This document shows positions 1-6,087 of a stretch of 6,119 bases of DNA, in pieces; position 1 is the stretch's first letter; every line of letters begins with the position of its first letter. Both the position numbers and the translations under genes were made by a program. Source of the stretch: an uncultured bacterium (GTDB taxonomy: Bacteria; Patescibacteriota; Minisyncoccia; Phycocordibacterales; UBA9973). Below the pieces are notes generated by a model. The model worked only from the letters and a program-made list of their open reading frames with translations. It did not search any database and had not been told where the DNA came from. The DNA lies in contig CAIOXR010000022.1 in assembly GCA_903862375.1 (NCBI GenBank), positions 1-6,119 of the forward strand, read 5' to 3'.

Positions 1-13
1 AATATTAAATTTC

Positions 14-50
14 GCAAAAATCCCCCCTTCCAAAAATGGGGGATTTTTGC
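14..50 (+). terminator. Intrinsic terminator of an upstream gene outside the window
   Basis: A perfect 13-bp inverted repeat pairs 14-26 with 38-50 around an 11-base loop. The core is five C:G pairs, flanked by an A5 run on the left arm and a T5 run on the right arm, so the T-tract is the distal part of the stem. The A-tract/G+C stem/T-tract arrangement could work in both directions, but the gene order (pnp downstream on +) makes termination of an upstream + gene most likely. That gene is not visible. rpsO is the common neighbour of pnp in many bacteria, but nothing here shows it. Confidence 0.8.
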
Positions 51-223
51 TATGCTTCTAGTATTAATAGATAACTTACTAATCTCTAGACAATTAGAGT
101 TGAAGCTAATAAATATAGGTTTCAAAACTAGAGTCTGGAGACTAGTATCATCTAGTACTAAATTCGCTATATACGAATAAATAAATTTATACGAAAAGTA
201 AATTTAATACTAGATAAATAATT
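51..223 (+). promoter_or_regulatory. pnp 5' leader with small hairpins
   Basis: This 173-base gap between the upstream terminator and the pnp start has no recognised gene. It holds a 5-bp hairpin (84-88 with 95-99). It also holds an imperfect hairpin at 127-146 (AGTC 132-135 with GACT 140-143, extended by ACT 127-129 with AGT 144-146) and a competing one (143-147 with 156-160). The last two share bases, so only one can form at a time. CTAG occurs six times (58, 86, 128, 142, 152, 210). An extended -10-like TGCTATGCT lies at 48-56, overlapping the terminator, but has only a poor -35 match. A 42-codon open frame (52-180) crosses the region. In E. coli, pnp is autoregulated through an RNase III-cleaved leader stem-loop; whether that applies here is inference only. 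Confidence 0.4.
208..219 (+). repeat. 12-base direct repeat before two start codons (copy 1; copy 2 at 3278-3289)
   Basis: TACTAGATAAAT is present just upstream of pnp (4 bases before its ATG) and again at 3278-3289, 14 bases before the ATG of the DksA-like gene. I noticed no third copy by eye. In sequence this rich in A+T, chance similarity is possible. It could be a -10 region, a regulator site or a translation-enhancing A/U-rich element; the sequence does not decide between these. Confidence 0.3.
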
Positions 224-2350
224 ATGCAAAATAAAGAGTATGAGGTAGAGATAGGTGGCAAGAAAATAATTGCTATGTTTTCTGATTTGGCAAACCAAGC
301 GAATGGTTCTGTCATATTAAAAAGTGAAGGGACAGTTGTGATGGCGACTGCTGTCATCTCAAAAGATGGAAGTAAGAATCTAGGATTCTTCAATCTTACA
401 GTTGAGTATTTAGAAAAGTTTTATGCATCAGGAAAAATTCTTGGTGGTCAATACAATAAAAGAGAAGGTCGTCCAAGTGACCAAGCGATCCTTGCAGCTC
501 GTATGATCGATCGTACTATCCGTCCACTTTTCGATCAGCATATTAAAAATGCAGTCCAGGTTATAGTGACAGTTATAGCAGTAGGAGATACAGACCCAAA
601 GACTCTCGGTATAAATGCAGTTTCAGTTGCACTCCATATGTCAGATATTCCTTGGAATGGACCGATCGGTGCAGTTCAGATAAGTAAGACAAAGGAAGAT
701 GGAAATCTAAAAGTAAATCATTACTTACCTCAAGCCGATGAATCAGTCTATGCTCTTGATCTGCTTGTTTGTGGAAAAGACAAAACAATAAATATGATCG
801 AAGCTATGTCTTACGAGCTTAGTGATGAAGAGATGGGTCAGTGTTTTGATATCGCTTCAAATGAGATAACAAAGTGGGAAGACTTTCAGAAAAATCTTTA
901 TAAAGAATTTGGTAAAGAGAAGCTAGTATTTCCAAAAATTGAAATTGAAAAATCTACAATAGAACTTTTCGATGAGAAAGTAAGACCAATGCTTGAAGAG
1001 AAACTTTTCAGTAGTGAAAGTAAAAAAGTTACAAGTGAAGCTGAAACTCTTTGGAAAAAAATCTTGAGTGAGAAGTATCCAAATGAAGAAGATGATGCTA
1101 TCTTAAGTGCGTCAGAAGATTATCTTCATCATTATCTAGATGGTGCGTTTCACAAGATGGCACTAACACAAGGAATCCGTGCAGATGGAAGAAAAGTAGA
1201 TGAAGTACGAAAACTATACGCCAAAGCTGGAGGAATTTCAGAAGTGTTACACGGATCAGGAATTTTCTATCGTGGAGAGACTCATGTACTGTCAGTATTA
1301 GCACTCGGTGGTCCAGAAGACATGTTAATCGTGCAAGGTATGGAATCTGAATCAAAAAAACGTTTCATGCATCATTACAACTTCCCTCCATATTCCGGTG
1401 GTGAGACAGGTAGAGTAGGAGGAATAAATAGAAGAGAAATGGGGCACGGATTTCTAGCTGAAAAAGCTTTGACTCCTGTCATTCCAAATAAAATTAATTT
1501 CCCTTACACAATTCGTGTTGTTTCTGAATCTACCGCATCGAATGGTTCTACTTCTCAAGCATCTATCTGTGCAGCGACTATCGCTCTTATGGATGGAGGA
1601 GTACCTATCACAACTCCAGTAGCAGGAATTTCTGTCGGTCTTATGGCAAGTGAAACAGATCCAAATAATTATGTTTTGCTAACTGATATTCAAGGACCAG
1701 AAGATCACTATGGTGATATGGATTTCAAAGTTGCAGGAACAAAGAATGGAATTACTGCTATCCAGCTTGATGTGAAAGTCGATGGTGTACAGATAGGAGT
1801 TCTTAAAGAAGCTTTGACTCATGCGAAAGTTGCTCGTTTACAGATACTTGAAACAATTACAAATGAGATAAAAGAACCTCGTCTAGGTATTTCTCCAAGA
1901 GCTCCGATGATACTTACAGTCAAAATTAAAAAAGATCAGATCGGTATGGTGATAGGCCCAGGAGGAAAAAATATAAATGCAATCCGCGAGGAGACAGGTA
2001 CAGAAATAACAATAGAAGAAGATGGAACAGTATTTGTAACTGGAAGAAATGGTGGAGCAGAAAAAGCTGTGAAAATTATCGAGGAGATGACTCACGAATA
2101 TAAAGTCGGTGATACAGCAGAGGGAGTAGTCGTCAAAATTATGGAGTTCGGTGCATTCGTAAAAATAAGTAGTGAAACAGAAGGTCTTGTCCATATATCA
2201 GAGATCGCACCATTCCGTGTTGAAAAAGTTTCTGATATTATTAAAGAGGGAGACAAAGTTCCAGTAAAAATAATTAAAGTAGATGAAAAAGGAAGAATTA
2301 ATTTATCTATAAAAGAAGCAAATAAAGATTTCTACAAACCTAAAGCTTAA
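224..2350 (+). CDS. pnp: Polynucleotide phosphorylase (PNPase)
   Basis: This is the cytoplasmic phosphorolytic 3'-5' exoribonuclease that releases nucleoside diphosphates from RNA and acts as a homotrimer in mRNA decay. All 708 residues are present (E. coli has 711). Domains in order: first RNase PH domain (about 8-145), helical linker (about 150-300), second RNase PH domain (about 312-545), KH domain (about 560-622) with the VIGPGGK loop at 576-582, and S1 domain (about 626-698). The active site is intact: RRE at 403-405, the SNGSTS phosphate-binding segment at 439-444, and D494, D498, D500 and K502 in the DHYGDMDFK motif, matching E. coli D486, D490, D492 and K494. The first-domain RNA loop reads GGQYNKREGRP (74-84) rather than the usual FFRREGRP form. 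The ATG at 224 gives the normal family N-terminus. It has no Shine-Dalgarno sequence; the upstream bases are almost all A/T. The next gene starts 35 bases downstream with no terminator between. Confidence 0.98.
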   Translation: MQNKEYEVEIGGKKIIAMFSDLANQANGSVILKSEGTVVMATAVISKDGSKNLGFFNLTVEYLEKFYASGKILGGQYNKREGRPSDQAILAARMIDRTIRPLFDQHIKNAVQVIVTVIAVGDTDPKTLGINAVSVALHMSDIPWNGPIGAVQISKTKEDGNLKVNHYLPQADESVYALDLLVCGKDKTINMIEAMSYELSDEEMGQCFDIASNEITKWEDFQKNLYKEFGKEKLVFPKIEIEKSTIELFDEKVRPMLEEKLFSSESKKVTSEAETLWKKILSEKYPNEEDDAILSASEDYLHHYLDGAFHKMALTQGIRADGRKVDEVRKLYAKAGGISEVLHGSGIFYRGETHVLSVLALGGPEDMLIVQGMESESKKRFMHHYNFPPYSGGETGRVGGINRREMGHGFLAEKALTPVIPNKINFPYTIRVVSESTASNGSTSQASICAATIALMDGGVPITTPVAGISVGLMASETDPNNYVLLTDIQGPEDHYGDMDFKVAGTKNGITAIQLDVKVDGVQIGVLKEALTHAKVARLQILETITNEIKEPRLGISPRAPMILTVKIKKDQIGMVIGPGGKNINAIREETGTEITIEEDGTVFVTGRNGGAEKAVKIIEEMTHEYKVGDTAEGVVVKIMEFGAFVKISSETEGLVHISEIAPFRVEKVSDIIKEGDKVPVKIIKVDEKGRINLSIKEANKDFYKPKA

Positions 2351-2385
2351 ACAAAATTAAAAATGATAAAAAGTAAATTATAACA

Positions 2386-3264
2386 ATGGATGAAAAAGAT
2401 TTACAAAATAATAGTGAAGTAAAAACTATTCACACTTATCTTTCTGATATGGCAGATAACGTTCGTGATAATCAAGTTTCAGTCATGAAAGTAGCTCTGG
2501 CAGAACAGAATAAACATGACATAGAAGATGTCTATAAGAGTGTAGAAGGTAGTCCTCTTAAAAAATTCTTTTGGTTTCTTGGAGGAATAATTTTCATATT
2601 AGTCTCAGCGTGTGGAATCTACTATGTAATTCAAAAAAAAGCTAAGGATAATATTCTACAAGTAGTACAAAAAGTAGAAACTATAATTTCTTATAATGAA
2701 GTTGAAAATGTTGAAATAAGTAATACTCAAAATTTAACAACTAAAATAAAAAAAATAGTTTCGCAAAACTTAAATGCTGGGATTAAATATATTTATATTT
2801 TTAAAAATGTAAATGAAGTAAAGGATAAAGTAGCTACAAGTGAATTATTCTCAAATTTAGAATTAACTGCACCATCATCTTTTGTCAGATCACTTTCAGA
2901 TTCATACATGATAGGTACATATACAAAAAGTAATAATGACAAATCAAAATTATTTATATTATTACAAACTAACAATTATGAATTTAGTTATGCTGGTGCA
3001 CTAGAATGGGAGAATAGTCTAGCTAGTGATATGTTAGATATTTTTGAACTTAAAACTAAAGAAAGTAAAATACAAATTAATGACAGAAAGTGGAAAGATA
3101 TAATAGTCAACAATAAAGATACAAGGGTCTTCTTAAATGAAGATGATCAACCGATACTCTATTATATTTTTATTGATAAAGAAAATTTACTTATAGCTGA
3201 TAGTGTAGATACTATTAAAGAAGTGATGTCGAGACTAATAATTAAGAATATAAAACCTTTATAA
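2386..3264 (+). CDS. Unrecognised single-pass membrane protein
   Basis: I do not recognise a named family in these 292 residues. A polar N-terminal segment (1-58) is followed by one strong membrane helix at about 61-82 (starting FFWFLGG, ending YYVI). Lysines flank it (K59, K60 before; K84, K85, K87 after), so orientation is not certain. No cleavable signal peptide is visible because the hydrophobic stretch lies far from the start. The C-terminal 205 residues are mixed alpha/beta in appearance, rich in Asn, Lys and Ile, and without cysteines or obvious catalytic motifs. They end with a hydrophobic strand (YYIFIDKENLLIAD, 259-272) and a helix (TIKEVMSRLI). If the N-terminus is inside, this domain is extracytoplasmic. 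The gene looks more A+T-rich than its neighbours, as fast-evolving surface proteins often are. It starts 35 bases after pnp and probably shares its transcript. The ATG at 2386 has no Shine-Dalgarno sequence. It is clearly a real gene: long, complete and without an antisense rival. Confidence 0.88.
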   Translation: MDEKDLQNNSEVKTIHTYLSDMADNVRDNQVSVMKVALAEQNKHDIEDVYKSVEGSPLKKFFWFLGGIIFILVSACGIYYVIQKKAKDNILQVVQKVETIISYNEVENVEISNTQNLTTKIKKIVSQNLNAGIKYIYIFKNVNEVKDKVATSELFSNLELTAPSSFVRSLSDSYMIGTYTKSNNDKSKLFILLQTNNYEFSYAGALEWENSLASDMLDIFELKTKESKIQINDRKWKDIIVNNKDTRVFLNEDDQPILYYIFIDKENLLIADSVDTIKEVMSRLIIKNIKPL

Positions 3265-3268
3265 GAAG

Positions 3269-3297
3269 TTTACCAATTACTAGATAAATGATAATAT
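3269..3297 (+). promoter_or_regulatory. Weak candidate promoter for the DksA-like gene
   Basis: TTTACC (3269-3274, four of six matches to TTGACA) and TAATAT (3292-3297, four of six to TATAAT) are 17 bases apart. The -10 ends 6 bases before the ATG at 3304, the same spacing as at the trmB-like gene, so the transcript would begin at or near the start codon. An alternative -10, GATAAT (3290-3295), scores better but leaves a 15-base spacer. In A+T-rich DNA such matches arise easily. Confidence 0.22.
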
Positions 3298-3303
3298 TAA
3301 ATT

Positions 3304-3663
3304 ATGGAAAAATATCAAAAGCAATTAGAAGAAGAAAAAAAGTTACTAGAGTCAGAACTTGCCTCAATAGGAAAGTTCGATAAAAAGACAAATGACTGGG
3401 TAGCAATGCCAGAGAGTGAAGAAAAAGCTCAAGACGTAGAAGACGAAGGAGATATAGCAGATCGAGCAGAAGATTATGAGGGAAGATCAAGTGCTCTCTC
3501 TGTACTTGAGAAAAGACTTGAAGATATCAATCACGCATTGTCTCTGATAGAAACTGGTAGTTACGGTAATTGTGAAATTTGTGGAAATAAAATTGAAGAA
3601 GAAAGACTAGACGTGAACCCAAGTGCAAAGACTTGTGAGACCTGCATGAATAAAGTTATTTAA
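3304..3663 (+). CDS. TraR/DksA-family C4 zinc-finger protein
   Basis: A 119-residue protein of the family that enters the RNA polymerase secondary channel and modulates initiation, often together with ppGpp. An N-terminal charged helix (about 2-22) and a second helix (about 57-86) can form the coiled-coil hairpin. Between them lies DIADRA (50-55), which fits the DxxDxA tip motif that E. coli DksA uses for activity (D71, D74, A76). The C-terminus has a complete four-cysteine zinc finger: C90, C93, C111 and C114, in a CEIC/CETC pattern with the typical RLDVNPSAKTC stretch between. At 119 residues it lies between TraR (73) and E. coli DksA (151). The spacing from tip motif to finger is shorter than in DksA, so the role as a polymerase effector is inferred, not shown. 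The ATG at 3304 has no Shine-Dalgarno sequence. A strong terminator begins 2 bases after the stop codon, closing the unit. Confidence 0.93.
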   Translation: MEKYQKQLEEEKKLLESELASIGKFDKKTNDWVAMPESEEKAQDVEDEGDIADRAEDYEGRSSALSVLEKRLEDINHALSLIETGSYGNCEICGNKIEEERLDVNPSAKTCETCMNKVI

Positions 3664-3665
3664 TA

Positions 3666-3706
3666 TTAAACCCTCAGAATTAATTTTCTGAGGGTTTAAA
3701 GTTTTT
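3666..3706 (+). terminator. Intrinsic terminator fused to the comM start
   Basis: A perfect 14-bp stem pairs 3666-3679 (TTAAACCCTCAGAA) with 3686-3699 around a 6-base loop, followed by AG and a T5 run at 3702-3706. This is a textbook intrinsic terminator for the DksA-like gene, whose stop codon is 3661-3663. The ATG of comM begins at the very next base (3707), so the terminator forms the whole region upstream of that start. The right arm contains GAGGG (3690-3694), a Shine-Dalgarno-like word 12 bases before the ATG, which is buried when the hairpin forms. Confidence 0.87.
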
Positions 3707-5278
3707 ATGTCATTTTCAAGAATATACTCAGCACAAACACATCTTCTTAAAGGTAAGATTGTCACAGTAGAAGTAGATATCACAAAGAATACTTTGCATT
3801 CTTTTACTTTAGTAGGACTCCCTGATAAAGCAGTCGATGAATCCAAAGACAGGATGAGCTCAGCCTTAAAGAATAGTGGCTACGATTCACCAAAGAATCA
3901 AAATCAAAAAATAGTCATTTCTTTGTCTCCAGCAGATCTTAAAAAAGAAGGACCATACTTTGACTTAGCAATAGCTTTAGCCTATCTGTTATCAGCAGAA
4001 GAGATAAATTTTGATCCAGAATATCGAATCTTCCTTGGTGAATTATCACTAAATGGAGAGTTGCGACCCATAAAAGGCGCACTGCCTCTGACAGAAGTAG
4101 CTATGAAACTCGGTTTTAAAGAAATATTCTTACCTATCGAAAATGCACAAGAGGCTTCTCTTGTAGAAGGTATAGTAGTTTACGGTGCAAAGAACTTAAA
4201 AGAAGTCATAGACCATATATACATTCCTAAAAAAGATAAAAAGGGAAATATGCTTGATAAAGAAAGACCTAAAATACTACCTTCACCTAAAACCGAGATA
4301 GTTCACAAAGAGAAAATAAATAATATTGATTTCTCAGATATAAAAGGCCAAGAAGGAGCTAAGAGGGGCCTTGAGATAGCAGCTTCTGGTGGGCACAATA
4401 TTGCAATGTCAGGTCCTCCTGGCACAGGGAAGACAATGCTTGCTCGTGTATTCTCACAAATTCTTCCTGATTTAGAGAAAGATGATTGCCTTGAAATAAC
4501 TGGTATACACTCAATCGTCGGATTACTAGAAGATACTATCATTACAGAACCACCATTCCGTGCTCCACACCATACAGCAAGCTACGTATCTATGATCGGC
4601 GGAGGAGCAAATCCAAAACCAGGAGAAGTGACTCTTGCACACAGAGGAGTACTTTTCTTAGATGAATTCCCTGAGTTTGAAAAGAAAGTTTTGGAATCAC
4701 TTCGCCAACCACTTGAAGATAATATCGTATCTATCTCGAGAGCTCGTGGCTCTGCTATCTTCCCATCGAACTTCATACTGATAGCAGCGATGAACCCTTG
4801 CCCTTGTGGTAATAAAGGCAATAAACAGAAAAATTGTATTTGCAAACCTATGGATCTAGATAGATACAAAAGAAAACTTTCAGGACCGATTATGGATCGT
4901 ATAGATATCTGGGTCACAGTCGGGAATGTAGATTATGAGAAACTTTCCAGCCAAATACAAGAAGGAGAGAAAACAAAAGTTATAAAAGAAAGAGTAAAGA
5001 ATGCGAGGAATATACAAAATAAAAGATTTAAAGATTCTAGTAGGAAGATAAATACAAATAGCGAGATGAATGTAAAAGAATTAAATATCTACGCTCCTCT
5101 TGATATAGAGACCAAGAAACTGCTCAACCAAAGTGCTGAGCGCCTTCAACTTTCAGCTCGTGCTTACCATCGTACTATCAAGCTTGCCCGCACTATCGCA
5201 GACCTAGAAGGAAGTGAAAATATCAAACAGTCACATATACTAGAAGCATTACAATATAGACCAAGAGAGGTAAGTTAA
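3707..5278 (+). CDS. comM: ComM-type AAA+ ATPase (YifB/Mg-chelatase-like)
   Basis: The 523 residues give a full ComM, the hexameric AAA+ motor shown in Vibrio cholerae to drive branch migration of incoming single strands during natural transformation. The N-terminal ChlI-like domain (about 20-170) contains VGLPDKAVDESKDR and SPADLKKEGPYFDLAIAL. A lysine-rich linker (about 172-205) leads to the AAA+ core (about 206-410): Walker A GPPGTGKT (236-243), Walker B VLFLDE (315-320), sensor-1 N363 in AAMNPCPCG, and arginine R398 in SGPIMDRID. Two CxC pairs (C365/C367 and C377/C379) match the conserved cysteine cluster of the family. The C-terminal domain (about 455-517) carries SARAYHRTIKLARTIADLEG-type sensor-2 residues. 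Old annotations call this family magnesium chelatase, but the N-terminal domain and the cysteines separate it from ChlI/BchI. The MSFSRIYSAQ start is the family start. It lies directly on the preceding terminator, so its transcription is puzzling. E. coli ComM is about 506 residues. Confidence 0.95.
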   Translation: MSFSRIYSAQTHLLKGKIVTVEVDITKNTLHSFTLVGLPDKAVDESKDRMSSALKNSGYDSPKNQNQKIVISLSPADLKKEGPYFDLAIALAYLLSAEEINFDPEYRIFLGELSLNGELRPIKGALPLTEVAMKLGFKEIFLPIENAQEASLVEGIVVYGAKNLKEVIDHIYIPKKDKKGNMLDKERPKILPSPKTEIVHKEKINNIDFSDIKGQEGAKRGLEIAASGGHNIAMSGPPGTGKTMLARVFSQILPDLEKDDCLEITGIHSIVGLLEDTIITEPPFRAPHHTASYVSMIGGGANPKPGEVTLAHRGVLFLDEFPEFEKKVLESLRQPLEDNIVSISRARGSAIFPSNFILIAAMNPCPCGNKGNKQKNCICKPMDLDRYKRKLSGPIMDRIDIWVTVGNVDYEKLSSQIQEGEKTKVIKERVKNARNIQNKRFKDSSRKINTNSEMNVKELNIYAPLDIETKKLLNQSAERLQLSARAYHRTIKLARTIADLEGSENIKQSHILEALQYRPREVS

Positions 5279-5293
5279 ATCTCTTTATCTAAT

Positions 5294-5316
5294 CTTTTTG
5301 CTTCGGCCAATGAAAG
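5294..5316. terminator. Weak hairpin with cUUCGg loop between convergent genes
   Basis: Only 41 bases separate the stop codons of comM and the trmB-like gene. Within them, CTTTTTGC (5294-5301) can pair with GC-AA-AAAG (5306-5316, with C5308 and T5311-G5312 bulged) closed by the very stable cUUCGg tetraloop (5301-5306). Neither side has an immediate T-run: on the + strand the next T5 starts 10 bases away at 5326, inside the opposing gene. It may serve as a shared terminator, but the bulges make this uncertain. Confidence 0.3.
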
Positions 5317-5319
5317 CTC

Positions 5320-6051
5320 CTAAATCTTTTTCATCGCATCTGCTATTTCTGAACTTTCTATAATGATTCCTAATTTTTCTCTCCAGGAAGCAATCATAAT
5401 TTTATTATCATAAATATTTATTTCTGGAGAAAAATAATATTTATCTTGAGGAACAAAAGCCATCTCTCTTGATTCTTCTTTATCGTAACTTTTTCTTTCT
5501 ATCCCTATATCAGTTTTAGGAGTAATAGCACGAATAGAAATTCCAGCCTTAGCTCGTCTTTTATAATATTCAGGAAAATAATTTGGTATTCCTTTATGCA
5601 TGTCATCTACAGTCGCATATGCCCTTATCGACTCATGAGAAGTAAGAGTATCTTCATAAACTTTTTTCAAACCTTCAACCCCTTCATAAAAAAATACCTT
5701 TGGTCTATCTACTATATTATGTATTGATTTTAATTCGGGAATTATTTTCCTTGCTTCGTTTATGAATTTCTGATCTTCTTCTATCTTATCTTGTAATAGC
5801 TTTTCTAATCTATCAGGAGACTCTGCTACGTACTCTTGCTTTGGCTCTTTACCAGAGACTTTCACAAGCTCTTTACTAGAAAGGGAAGCAAGCACGTGGT
5901 AACCAGTAGGGCGATTAATCCCTGCCTTTCTTGATATCTCTGTAACAGTGCCTTTCCCTAGAGAAAGTAATGCTAAATACACTACAACTTCCTTCTCTGA
6001 AAAACCAATATATTCGAGGCTTTTCTTTAAATCCAAGTTTTCATTTTCCAT
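5320..6051 (-). CDS. TrmB-family winged-helix transcriptional regulator
   Basis: A 243-residue DNA-binding regulator. The N-terminal winged helix (about 8-75) has the TrmB pattern: LEYIGFSEKEVVVYLALL, then EISRKAGINRPTGYHVLASL with the recognition helix near 46-60 and a wing containing EYV. A charged helix (about 78-108) probably dimerises by coiled coil. The C-terminal part (about 117-243) resembles the effector-binding/PLD-like domain of the family: VFFYEGVEGLKKVYEDTL, FPEYYKRRAKAGISIRAITP, and a final IIIESSEIADAM. Archaeal TrmB proteins sense sugars, but many bacterial relatives have no known ligand. No sugar-transport gene is visible here, so neither ligand nor target can be named. Its -10 element ends 6 bases before the ATG, so the mRNA is probably leaderless. 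It converges on comM. The alternative reading as an unrelated MarR-like protein is less likely because of the C-terminal domain. Confidence 0.92.
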   Translation of the reverse strand: MENENLDLKKSLEYIGFSEKEVVVYLALLSLGKGTVTEISRKAGINRPTGYHVLASLSSKELVKVSGKEPKQEYVAESPDRLEKLLQDKIEEDQKFINEARKIIPELKSIHNIVDRPKVFFYEGVEGLKKVYEDTLTSHESIRAYATVDDMHKGIPNYFPEYYKRRAKAGISIRAITPKTDIGIERKSYDKEESREMAFVPQDKYYFSPEINIYDNKIMIASWREKLGIIIESSEIADAMKKI

Positions 6052-6057
6052 ATTTTA

Positions 6058-6087
6058 AGTATATATTAAAGCACAATAATTTGTCAA
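6058..6087 (-). promoter_or_regulatory. Near-consensus sigma-70 promoter of the trmB-like gene
   Basis: Read on the - strand, a perfect -35 TTGACA (6087 to 6082) and a -10 TATACT (6063 to 6058, five of six matches) are separated by 18 bases. Six bases (TAAAAT) then lead to the ATG at 6051. As +1 usually lies seven bases after the -10 end, the predicted first transcribed base is the A of the start codon. Just upstream, CATATATG (6088-6095) is an 8-base palindrome, and ACAA-N4-TTGT (6073-6084) falls between the promoter elements. Either could be part of an operator, but both are short. Confidence 0.65.

Noticed and set aside
111..150. TTTCAAAA with flanking repeats looked like a tRNA T-arm in the pnp leader
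   Set aside because: The flanking bases do not form the 5-bp T-stem and there is no acceptor or anticodon arm; no tRNA fits.
224..2350. Antisense open frames of 60 to about 100 codons inside pnp
   Set aside because: They lie wholly opposite a gene with clear family conservation, have no promoter or family resemblance, and their composition mirrors the sense codons.
4303..4917. Antisense open frames of 79 and 111 codons inside comM
   Set aside because: They cover the most conserved AAA+ motifs on the other strand, so they are by-products of the comM codons.
3707..5278. Magnesium chelatase subunit I as the identity of the AAA+ gene
   Set aside because: The N-terminal ChlI-like domain, the two CxC pairs and the C-terminal SARAYHR segment are the ComM architecture, and no chelatase partner or tetrapyrrole gene is nearby.
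224..6051. Possible recoding of TGA as glycine, known in some candidate-phyla bacteria
   Set aside because: All five genes read through with the standard code, use GGN for conserved glycines and end in TAA or TAG; no in-frame TGA is needed.
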